From Endobugula sp965225895 (lineage in GTDB: Bacteria; Pseudomonadota; Gammaproteobacteria; Pseudomonadales; Cellvibrionaceae): a DNA stretch of 64,000 nt. The stretch is from positions 248,001 to 312,000 of the forward strand of contig CBDDBR010000011.1 in the NCBI GenBank assembly GCA_965225895.1, read 5' to 3'. The translations under genes and the position numbers were made by a program. Positions 15,810-22,970 of this stretch are shown piece by piece. A model generated the notes under the pieces. It saw only the letters and a list, made by a program, of their open reading frames with translations, was not told the origin of the DNA and ran no database searches. Position 1 is the first letter of the stretch, and every line of letters begins with the position of its first letter.

Positions 15810-16931
15810 GTGTCAAGCCGTAACGTAATCAAAAAGGCCCGTCGATGGGTGATTAAAATTGGCAGTTCATTATTAACGGATAATGGGCGAGGCTTGGACG
15901 TGGCTGCTATTCAGGGGTGGGTTGCTCAAATTCATGCACTGCAGCAGCAGGGTATTGAAGTTGTTTTGGTGTCTTCTGGTTCTGTCGCTGCAGGTATGGC
16001 ACGTTTAGGGTGGCAGGAGCGTCCCAGTCACTTACATGAATTACAGGCGGCTGCAGCTATTGGCCAAATGGGGTTGGTGCAGGCGTATGAGAATGCGTTT
16101 CAAGCGTTTGGTGTTCATACCGCACAAATCTTACTTGATCACGATGACTTATCGAATCGAGAGCGTTATTTAAATGCGCAATCCACATTAAAAACATTGA
16201 TTTCCCTGAATGCAGTTCCTGTTGTGAATGAAAATGACACGGTAGTGACCGAAGAAATTCGTTTTGGCGATAATGATACTTTGGCGGCTTTGGTTGCTAA
16301 TTTAATTGAGGCCGAAGTGTTGGTGCTGCTGACGGATCAGGATGGAATGTATGACAGTGATCCGCGTACCAATGATGGTGCGGTGCTCATTGATAATGTC
16401 TCAGCTGTGTCGCCCCAGTTGGATGCGATGGCTGGTGAGGGGGGCGCTTTAGGTCGCGGGGGTATGGTGACTAAAGTGAGGGCTGCACGTTTAGCCGCAA
16501 GATCGGGTGCTAATACTGTTATTGTGGGTGGCCGTATTAATAATGTATTGCTTAAGCTTGTTGATGGAAATGAGGTAGGTTCGTTGTTATTGGCGGATCA
16601 GTTGCCACAAGCGGCGCGTAAGCGATGGTTGGCGGGGCAGTTACAGTCTCGAGGTGAATTAGTGCTGGATGATGGTGCCGTTAAAGTGCTGCGTGATTCA
16701 GGTAAAAGTTTATTGCCTGTGGGTGTTGTTTCAAGTACTGGCCGATTTACCCGTGGTGATATGGTGATTTGTAGAGACGCGTCTGGACAAGAAATAGCGC
16801 GTGGTTTGGTGAATTACAGTTACTTAGAAACACAAAAAATATTGGGTCAGGCGAGTGATTGTATCGAGGCGTTGCTCGGTTATAAAAACGAAGAAGAATT
16901 AATTCATCGAGATAATTTAGTGCTGGTATAA
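15810..16931 (+). CDS. proB: glutamate 5-kinase
   Basis: ProB phosphorylates glutamate in the first step of proline synthesis. The amino-acid-kinase domain shows WVIKIGSSLLT, VSSGSVAAGM, NENDTVVTEEIRFGDNDTLAALVA and GGMVTKVRAA; a PUA domain forms the last 100 residues. I chose GTG 15810, which has AAGGTGAG 7 bp upstream; an in-frame GTG at 15798 adds four residues. It starts 33 bp after obgE and is probably co-transcribed. proA is not adjacent, as in Pseudomonas. Confidence 0.95.
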   Translation: MSSRNVIKKARRWVIKIGSSLLTDNGRGLDVAAIQGWVAQIHALQQQGIEVVLVSSGSVAAGMARLGWQERPSHLHELQAAAAIGQMGLVQAYENAFQAFGVHTAQILLDHDDLSNRERYLNAQSTLKTLISLNAVPVVNENDTVVTEEIRFGDNDTLAALVANLIEAEVLVLLTDQDGMYDSDPRTNDGAVLIDNVSAVSPQLDAMAGEGGALGRGGMVTKVRAARLAARSGANTVIVGGRINNVLLKLVDGNEVGSLLLADQLPQAARKRWLAGQLQSRGELVLDDGAVKVLRDSGKSLLPVGVVSSTGRFTRGDMVICRDASGQEIARGLVNYSYLETQKILGQASDCIEALLGYKNEEELIHRDNLVLV

Positions 16932-16995
16932 ATTTTTTGTTTGTCTGCTTGCTGTGTGTAGCAGATGATTACTGTTTTTATTGTTGGAATATGTC

Positions 16996-18051
16996 ATGTC
17001 TGTGATCAAAGACCATATTGTAGCCTTGTCTGCGTATAAACCGCCTCTTGAGGGGCGTAACCCCGAAGCGTACACCTTGTTAGACTTTAATGAGCGTACA
17101 ATTCCAGTGAGCCCTGCTATCAAGCAGGCCTTGCATGAGTATATTGATTCTGGCCGTTTGCAAATGTATCCCTGTTATGGCGATATTGTTATGCGTTTGG
17201 CGCAGTATGCAAGGGTATCATCAGATCAGTTGATGATTACCAATGGTTCGGATCATGGTATTGATTTGGTGTTTCGCGCAGTGTCAGAAAAAGGCGCAGA
17301 GGCTATTATTCCAGGCCCTTCTTTTGCCATGTATAACCAGTGTGCAAAAGTAGAGGGTATGCATATTATAGAGCCCGCGTATACTCACGAGTCGGGCTAT
17401 CCTTTGGTTCAGGTGTTGGCAGCTATTACCGATAATACTCGGGTTATCGTGGTATCTAATCCTAACAACCCTTGTGGAACCATCACATCTAATGAGTCTA
17501 TTCGTGCTATATCACAAGCAGCGCCACAGGCAGCAATACTGGTGGATGAATGTTATTTTGAATATAGCAAGCACACGGTTGTATCGGAGCTGAGTCATTT
17601 ACCGAATGTTTTTGTGACTCGTACATTCTCGAAAACATGGGGCATCCCTTCTTTGCGCTTTGGTTATTTAATGGCGTCAGCAGAAAATATATTAGCGTTA
17701 TGTAATGTACGCGGGCCTTATGATATTAATCAATTGGCTGTGGTAGCGGTGAATGCTGCACTAGATCATCCTGAGTATACGACTAATTATGTTCAGGAGG
17801 TTATGTCGCAAGCAAAGCCTTTGCTTGAGTCGTGGTTAATGAAAAATGGTATTGAGTATTGGTGCAGTCAGGCAAACTATATTTGGTGTTTCCCAGATAA
17901 TGCTCAATATGTGGGTGAATATTTACAGGATCAGGGTTTTTTGTTGAGGCCTAAAGCTTATGGCGATCAGTTGGGTTTGCGTATAACTGTTGGAACGGTT
18001 GAGCAAATGACATTGTTAATGGATGAGTGGGATCGCTTTTTATTGTTGTAG
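16996..18051 (+). CDS. PLP-dependent aminotransferase, HisC-like
   Basis: This is a fold-type I aminotransferase of the histidinol-phosphate aminotransferase subgroup. Visible motifs are LLDFNERTIPVSPAIKQAL (N-terminal HisC-type block), VVSNPNNPCGT, VDECYFEY (cofactor-binding Asp) and TRTFSKTWGIPSLRFGYLMA, where the SK lysine binds PLP. At about 351 aa it has family length. ATG 16996 was preferred to TTG 16981. No other histidine or amino-acid genes are nearby. It sits between proB and the secreted repeat protein, a slot not occupied this way in Pseudomonas. It may be a real HisC or a paralogue for another amino acid. Confidence 0.8.
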   Translation: MSVIKDHIVALSAYKPPLEGRNPEAYTLLDFNERTIPVSPAIKQALHEYIDSGRLQMYPCYGDIVMRLAQYARVSSDQLMITNGSDHGIDLVFRAVSEKGAEAIIPGPSFAMYNQCAKVEGMHIIEPAYTHESGYPLVQVLAAITDNTRVIVVSNPNNPCGTITSNESIRAISQAAPQAAILVDECYFEYSKHTVVSELSHLPNVFVTRTFSKTWGIPSLRFGYLMASAENILALCNVRGPYDINQLAVVAVNAALDHPEYTTNYVQEVMSQAKPLLESWLMKNGIEYWCSQANYIWCFPDNAQYVGEYLQDQGFLLRPKAYGDQLGLRITVGTVEQMTLLMDEWDRFLLL

Positions 18052-18191
18052 ATTGTTATTTTGTATCCTATTTGCTCGCGTGCTGACGTTATACGGTGTG
18101 ATGATATGGGTTGTTAATAAGTTGCTGCATTGTCTTTAGTTGAGCCTATGTTTGAGTGATCAAAAGATATTGAGTTTATGTTGAGAGTGTA

Positions 18192-19703
18192 ATGGCTGCT
18201 GAAGTGCTTGGAAAAATTGATGTCGTGACAGGGGGAGGTCAGTTATTGATTGTCCGCTCGTCGGGTGAGACTGTCATTGCCAAGCCAGGGGATAGCCTTT
18301 TGGTGGGTGATACCGTTGTGGCCTCTCCGGGAACATCCGTGCAGATTCAGTTGTCGCTAGGTGATCTTAATGGTGTGGTTTCAATTGCGTCAGGTTTATC
18401 GGCAACGTTTAATGAGGCATTGTTAGATGAAGTGGCGGCAAGTTTGGTTGATGCTCCAGAGGGGGCTTTAGTTGATATCGGTGAAACTCCGTCGTTAGCG
18501 CTCTTAAGTCTTTTGAATATAACTTTCCCTGATAGCGGCATTGAAACAGCCAATACGCAAAGTCAGTCCGTGCGAGTGATTGAGTTTTCTGGGAATTCTA
18601 GAGGGGATAGCCCTGAAACAACGCCTACCATTAAGGGGGGGAGTGATTTGGGTGGCGGTGAGCTATCTCGTTCTCGTTTTGGTATTATTATTGATGAGCC
18701 TCCACTCGTTCCGGATTCTCCAGATGATCCAGATGATCCTGGGCCTACGCTTGATGCCCCGATTCCTATTAATGCAATTGATGATTTTGTCTCTACGTCA
18801 GAGGGTACTCGCTTGGATATTGATGTATTGGCCAATGATGAGGTAAACGGTGTTGCGGTGAGCACGATTCGCCTGATTTATGGCGAATCGGATCCAGGAA
18901 CAGATCCAGGAACAGATCCAGGAACAGATCCAGGAACAGATCCAGGAACAGATCCAGGAACAGATCCAGGAACAGATCCAGGAACAGATCCAGGAACAGA
19001 TCCAGGAGCAGATCCAGGAACAGATCCAGGAACAGATCCAGGAACAGATCCAGGAATAGATCCAGGAATAGACCCTGTCCCCGATTTAAAGGTTGATGCG
19101 GGGGGGGCAGTTGAGTCAACAACATTTATTGCGCGCGTGATTAATTTCTTATTTAGTGCTTCCCTTGCTGATGAGGGGGTAGCTGTTGAGCTACCAAATG
19201 GCGAAATAGTGATTGTGACCTTGATTGGTGATGGTACGACCGAGCAGGGAGGGGTTGTTGTTCAAAATGATGATGGAACGTTCTCTTATACGCCACCAGA
19301 TGATTTTAGTGGTACGGATACGTTCCGTTATTTGGTAGAGGATGAGCGTGGTGCTAGTGATGTGGCCACGGTGTCGATTGATGTGACGCCTGTGAGTGAC
19401 ACTACCGTGTATACAGGAGATGACGCTGATGGTTCTACAGATACTGTTTCTGGTTTTTTGGTGGGTAACGCTGCTCAGGGTGCTGATATTTTGGATGTTA
19501 GTAGTGTATTGCAAGGCGAAAATGCCGATAATTTATCGGACTATTTAACGGTGTCTGATGTTGGTGGTGACGTTACTATTTTGGTGGATTCGGATGGCGC
19601 TGGTGATTCGGTGGATTTGACTATTGTGTTGCAGGGAGCTGGAACAGGGCTGGTTGATTTAGAAACGTTAGTAGCAAATGGTCAAATAATTATAGGTGAA
19701 TAA
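18192..19703 (+). CDS. small type-I-secreted (BapA/LapA-like) repeat protein
   Basis: The 503-aa protein has the layout of type-I-secreted adhesins in miniature. Residues 1-110 resemble the LapA-type retention module (GKIDVVTGGGQLLIVRSSG, KPGDSLLVGDTVVASPG). A cadherin-like domain opens near residue 197 (IDDFVSTSEGTRLDIDVLAND), is interrupted by 15 DPGT-type repeats (residues 234-293), and closes near 365-400 (FSYTPPDDFSGTDTFRYLVED). The last 95 residues match the VCA0849-type secretion signal (LSDYLTVSDVGGDVTILVDS). No signal peptide and no secretion genes are nearby. The canonical TAAG LapG site was not seen. Typical family members are several times longer. Confidence 0.75.
   Translation: MAAEVLGKIDVVTGGGQLLIVRSSGETVIAKPGDSLLVGDTVVASPGTSVQIQLSLGDLNGVVSIASGLSATFNEALLDEVAASLVDAPEGALVDIGETPSLALLSLLNITFPDSGIETANTQSQSVRVIEFSGNSRGDSPETTPTIKGGSDLGGGELSRSRFGIIIDEPPLVPDSPDDPDDPGPTLDAPIPINAIDDFVSTSEGTRLDIDVLANDEVNGVAVSTIRLIYGESDPGTDPGTDPGTDPGTDPGTDPGTDPGTDPGTDPGTDPGADPGTDPGTDPGTDPGIDPGIDPVPDLKVDAGGAVESTTFIARVINFLFSASLADEGVAVELPNGEIVIVTLIGDGTTEQGGVVVQNDDGTFSYTPPDDFSGTDTFRYLVEDERGASDVATVSIDVTPVSDTTVYTGDDADGSTDTVSGFLVGNAAQGADILDVSSVLQGENADNLSDYLTVSDVGGDVTILVDSDGAGDSVDLTIVLQGAGTGLVDLETLVANGQIIIGE
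18891..19070 (+). repeat. 15 tandem copies of a 12-bp unit coding DPGT
   Basis: The unit GATCCAGGAACA repeats 15 times without spacing. Only three units differ: one coding DPGA and the last two coding DPGI. Because 12 is a multiple of three, gain or loss of units keeps the frame. The near-perfect base identity points to recent slippage. A run of eight G lies shortly after, at 19100-19107. Confidence 0.97.
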
Positions 19704-19752
19704 TAAAGAATTATGTCTGTGAGTGGCTAGTGTGTTCAAAATGATAGGTATA

Positions 19753-19791
19753 AAAAAGCCCGCAATAATACAATATTATTGCGGGCTTTTT
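19753..19791. terminator. bidirectional intrinsic terminator
   Basis: AAAAAGCCCGCAATAATA and its reverse complement flank a CAA loop, with A-runs and T-runs on both sides. It serves both the rightward secreted-protein gene ending at 19703 and the leftward rpsT gene ending at 19804. Confidence 0.93.
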
Positions 19792-19803
19792 GATGAGCTA
19801 GGC

Positions 19804-20070
19804 TTAAGCGGCAATAGCCTTAACTTGTTTGTTTAAGCGTGCTTTATGACGTGCGGCTTTATTTTTATGAATAATGCCTTTGTTAGCTAGTTTGTCAATC
19901 ATAGGAACTGCTGCAGAGTAAGCAGTTTGTGCGGCTTCTTTATCGCCAGATTGAACAGCGGCAAGTACTTTTTTGATATAAGTACGAGTCATTGAACGTA
20001 AGCTTGAGTTATGTTTGCGTGCTTTTTCGTTCTGAATGGCACGTTTTTTAGCTTGAGGTGAATTGGCCAC
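19804..20070 (-). CDS. rpsT: 30S ribosomal protein S20
   Basis: S20 binds 16S rRNA in the small subunit. The 88-aa product starts MANSPQAKKRAIQNEKARKH and ends NKAARHKARLNKQVKA, matching the family, and is Lys/Arg/Ala-rich. It is divergent from murJ, as in Pseudomonas and E. coli. A strong promoter is visible about 110 bp upstream, and a shared terminator lies just after the stop. Confidence 0.97.
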   Translation of the reverse strand: MANSPQAKKRAIQNEKARKHNSSLRSMTRTYIKKVLAAVQSGDKEAAQTAYSAAVPMIDKLANKGIIHKNKAARHKARLNKQVKAIAA

Positions 20071-20390
20071 CGCAGTGCTCCTGTATGTAAGGTTAAAAGG
20101 TCTATCTATGTTTTAAACATCAGCCTGTTATCAGGCTATAGCAAGATAACACCCTGATACTGAATTTAGGGTGCGCAATTATGCCAGCTAAATTTCAAGT
20201 GTCAAGGAAAATTGGGGGTTTGTTGAGCATAGTGGAGATAATGTATATCAATAATGAACTTGTGTTGTTTTAGTGCCGGGTGACATGGGTTTCTCGTTCG
20301 CTGGGGGTGGTTGTTAGGCTACATGGTTTCTTGTTCACTAATCCAGTAAACTCCATGATTATTGAATCGTATTAATTATGAGAGCATTGA
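20071..20390. other. 320-bp divergent control region between rpsT and murJ
   Basis: No gene is supported. It contains the rpsT promoter (20178-20205), an rpsT leader of about 100 bases with a small hairpin (AGCCTG TTAT CAGGCT on the plus strand near 20122-20137), and presumably the murJ promoter, which I could not place with confidence. Confidence 0.6.
20178..20205 (-). promoter_or_regulatory. rpsT: sigma-70 promoter of rpsT
   Basis: Read on the minus strand, TTGACA (20205-20200) and CATAAT (20183-20178) are separated by 16 bp. The -35 box is perfect and the -10 box matches five of six, as expected for a ribosomal-protein gene. Confidence 0.75.
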
Positions 20391-21983
20391 GTGGCAAATG
20401 TACCTTCAAATACCCCCCAGTCTGTAGTGAGCAAGCCCACAGGTTTGTTACGTTCGGGTTTGGTTGTAAGCAGTATGACAATGCTTTCACGAGTACTTGG
20501 TTTAGCGCGTGATGTGATTTTTGCACATACGCTGGGGGCAGGTGCGGGGGCGGATGCTTTTTTTGTTGCGTTTAAAATCCCTAACTTTTTACGACGATTA
20601 TTTGCTGAGGGAGCGTTTGCACAAGCATTCGTGCCTGTGTTGTCAGAGTATCGTGAAAAAGGCGCTTATGAGGCTGTACGAGGCCTGATTGACCGTGTAT
20701 GTGGCTGCTTGGCTTTTACCTTGCTCACATTAACTGTTTTGGTTGTGGTGGCCGCGCCAGCAGTGACCTTTATATTTGCACCTGGTTTTTGGGATCAGCC
20801 AGAGAAGTTTGTACTTACACAAGAAATGTTGCGTATTACCTTCCCTTATCTTTTTTTGATTTCGATGACAGGTTTTGCGGGTGCAATTTTAAATAGCTAT
20901 GACCGCTTCGCGGTACCAGCGGTTACACCAGTATTGCTGAATCTTTGTTTAATAGCTTCTGCTGTGTGGGTAAGTCCTTACTTTGAGCATCCGGCAATGG
21001 CGGTAGCGTGGGGTGTATTGGCAGCGGGTATGGTACAACTGGCTTTTCAGATTCCTTTTTTGTGGAAAATACATCTATTGCCTGTGCCTAAAGTGGATTT
21101 TAAAGATACAGGTGTTAGGCGTGTTTTACTACTAATGGCACCCGCTATTTTTGGCGTGTCGGTATCGCAAATTAATCTATTGTTAGATACTGTTTTAGCC
21201 TCATTTTTACCAACAGGCAGTGTGTCGTGGTTATATTATTCCGATCGTTTAGTTGAGTTGCCTTTGGGAACCTTTGCAATTGCCATTGGCACGGTGATTT
21301 TACCGAGTCTGTCTCGACAATATTCTAGTGAAAATAGCGCCCAATTTAATGCCACAATGGATTGGGCCTTACGCTGTATTTTTATTATAGCAGTGCCTGC
21401 GGCTTTAGCGCTTATATTGCTCGCCCAACCCATCTTGACGGTCTTGTTTGAATACGGAAAAACAACGGCAAGTGACACCGCAATGTCTGCGCTTAGTTTG
21501 CAGGCATATGGTGTTGGCTTGTTAGCATTTATGCTTATTAAAGTGTTGGCGCCAGGTTATTTTGCGCGTCAAGATACTAAAACACCTGTGAAGATTGGCA
21601 TTATCGCTATGGGGTTAAATATGCTTTTTAATCTTGCTTTGGTGATACCGTTTCATTTCTTGTGGCAAATAGGTCATGTTGGTTTGGCATTAGCAACATC
21701 GTTGTCGGCATTTTTTAATGCGGGCTTATTGTATCGTGGGTTGCGTAAGCAGGGCGTGTATCAGCCGTTGAGAGGGTGGGGTGTTTATTGTTTGCGTTTG
21801 CTACTGGCGAACGTTTTGATGGCAGGCGTCTTACTGGCTTCTTTCTATTGGGTGAGTGATTGGTCGGTGCTGAGTGTGTGGGAGCGTGTTGCCACTTTAT
21901 TGATGATTTGTGCTGCGGCTTTTGTTGTTTATCTTGTGGCATTATTGCTGTCGGGTCTTCGATTGCGTCACCTAAAGCAATAA
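20391..21983 (+). CDS. murJ: lipid II flippase MurJ
   Basis: MurJ moves lipid II across the inner membrane for peptidoglycan synthesis. The 530-aa protein has about 14 hydrophobic segments. Family blocks visible are SMTMLSRVLGLARDVIFAH, GAGADAFFVAFKIPNFLRRL, FAEGAFAQAFVPVLSEY and APGYFARQDTKTPVKIG. The GTG start (MANVPSNTP) was kept because the next in-frame ATG falls at or beyond the first helix. It lies divergent from rpsT and, as in Pseudomonas, in the rpsT-murJ-ribF series, here separated from ribF by the TetR/RND cassette. Confidence 0.95.
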   Translation: MANVPSNTPQSVVSKPTGLLRSGLVVSSMTMLSRVLGLARDVIFAHTLGAGAGADAFFVAFKIPNFLRRLFAEGAFAQAFVPVLSEYREKGAYEAVRGLIDRVCGCLAFTLLTLTVLVVVAAPAVTFIFAPGFWDQPEKFVLTQEMLRITFPYLFLISMTGFAGAILNSYDRFAVPAVTPVLLNLCLIASAVWVSPYFEHPAMAVAWGVLAAGMVQLAFQIPFLWKIHLLPVPKVDFKDTGVRRVLLLMAPAIFGVSVSQINLLLDTVLASFLPTGSVSWLYYSDRLVELPLGTFAIAIGTVILPSLSRQYSSENSAQFNATMDWALRCIFIIAVPAALALILLAQPILTVLFEYGKTTASDTAMSALSLQAYGVGLLAFMLIKVLAPGYFARQDTKTPVKIGIIAMGLNMLFNLALVIPFHFLWQIGHVGLALATSLSAFFNAGLLYRGLRKQGVYQPLRGWGVYCLRLLLANVLMAGVLLASFYWVSDWSVLSVWERVATLLMICAAAFVVYLVALLLSGLRLRHLKQ

Positions 21984-22027
21984 CTTCTTTGTTTTATCCT
22001 GTTTTTGTCAGTTAAATGTAATTTTAG

Positions 22028-22056
22028 TTGACGGTTCGTCACTTATTATATTTAAT
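22028..22056 (+). promoter_or_regulatory. promoter with overlapping TetR operator, upstream of the tetR-type gene
   Basis: TTGACG (22028-22033) and TTTAAT (22051-22056) are 17 bp apart. The palindrome TGACGGTTCGTCA (22029-22041, arms TGACG/CGTCA) covers the -35 box. The same TGACG-N2-TCGTCA pattern recurs before the exporter operon at 22916, suggesting autoregulation. Confidence 0.6.
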
Positions 22057-22097
22057 GTGCAAATAGATTGATTAAAAAATAGTAGAGTAACAGTAGC

Positions 22098-22862
22098 ATG
22101 TCTCCCCGATATCTTGATGAAGCCACCTTGCAAGCTCGTGAAAGAGAAATTCTTGATCGTGCGTTAGATATTATTTCTACACAAGGTATCGTTGCTTTCA
22201 CAATGGATAAATTAGTGGCGAATGTGAGTTTTTCTAAAGGCACTGTCTATGGTCACTTTTCTTCTAAAGAAGATGTTTTAGCGGGTTTGTGCAATGACAA
22301 TATGCAGCGAGTAGCCGCATTGTTTTCGCGAGCCACGGCAGTAGACGGTTTGACAGGTAGAGAGCGTATGGTATCCATTAGCTTTGCTTACATGCTCTCT
22401 GTGTTAATGGCGCCACAACATTTTACGTTGGTTATGCACGCGAAAACCGAAATGTTTGAGAAGGCGTCGTTAGCAAGACAGGTTGAACATGATCAATTAG
22501 ATGAAAAACTTGTCAGTATTATCTCGGGTGTAATCGAGCAGGCCATTATTGATAATGAGTTAGTACTGCAGGCAGAAAGTAGTGTACAAGAGGTGTCGTT
22601 TTCTACATGGGCTATGGCTTTTGGCACAATTAGCTTGCTGCTTAATGGCGAAAAAGCATGCAGTACATTAACAGGTTTAATGTTAGAGAATAGAGTGATA
22701 GCGCATGCCAATATTGTGATGGACGGTTTGGGTTGGGTTAAATCAAAGGGTAATCAGAATCATTTGTTAAGTCGTCTTAAGGAGGAGGTATTTGTTAGTG
22801 AAATGGAAGTGTTAGGAAATATAGGTATTGATTTACCGTGTCATACTGAGGGCGAGTGTTAG
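22098..22862 (+). CDS. TetR/AcrR-family transcriptional regulator
   Basis: The N-terminal DNA-binding domain is visible at residues 13-62 (REREILDRALDIISTQGIVA, MDKLVANVSFSKGTVYGHFS, SKEDVL), the classic TetR helix-turn-helix. The C-terminal part, which would bind an effector, is not recognisable beyond the family. At 254 aa it is slightly long. It is followed by its own terminator and then by the RND exporter operon. Matching palindromes before both transcription units suggest that it represses itself and the exporter. The inducing ligand is unknown. Confidence 0.88.
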   Translation: MSPRYLDEATLQAREREILDRALDIISTQGIVAFTMDKLVANVSFSKGTVYGHFSSKEDVLAGLCNDNMQRVAALFSRATAVDGLTGRERMVSISFAYMLSVLMAPQHFTLVMHAKTEMFEKASLARQVEHDQLDEKLVSIISGVIEQAIIDNELVLQAESSVQEVSFSTWAMAFGTISLLLNGEKACSTLTGLMLENRVIAHANIVMDGLGWVKSKGNQNHLLSRLKEEVFVSEMEVLGNIGIDLPCHTEGEC

Positions 22863-22880
22863 CAGGTACTTGAGGGGAAT

Positions 22881-22904
22881 AGCAACGATAGTGTTGCTTT
22901 TTTT
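22881..22904 (+). terminator. intrinsic terminator between the tetR-type gene and the exporter operon
   Basis: AGCAAC and GTTGCT form a 6-bp stem with a GATAGT loop, followed by seven T. It starts 18 bp after the regulator's stop, so the exporter operon needs its own promoter. Confidence 0.75.
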
Positions 22905-22915
22905 GAGTGCTTTGG

Positions 22916-22928
22916 TGACGAATCGTCA
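22916..22928. promoter_or_regulatory. candidate TetR operator of the RND exporter operon
   Basis: TGACGAATCGTCA is a 13-bp palindrome with 6-bp perfect arms (TGACGA/TCGTCA). It lies 42 bp before the exporter ATG and just after the terminator. It shares TGACG and TCGTCA with the site at 22029-22041. Confidence 0.6.
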
Positions 22929-22970
22929 TAAATAAGTAAGAAATATGTGTTTTTCGTTAGGAGATGGGCA

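Noticed and set aside
18891..19070. CRISPR-like array
   Set aside because: The 12-bp units are directly adjacent with no spacers and encode DPGT in the frame of a larger protein.
18793..19125. Minus-strand frame coding FLDL repeats
   Set aside because: It is the antisense reading of the DPGT repeat; no ribosome site or family is seen and the plus-strand protein is well supported.
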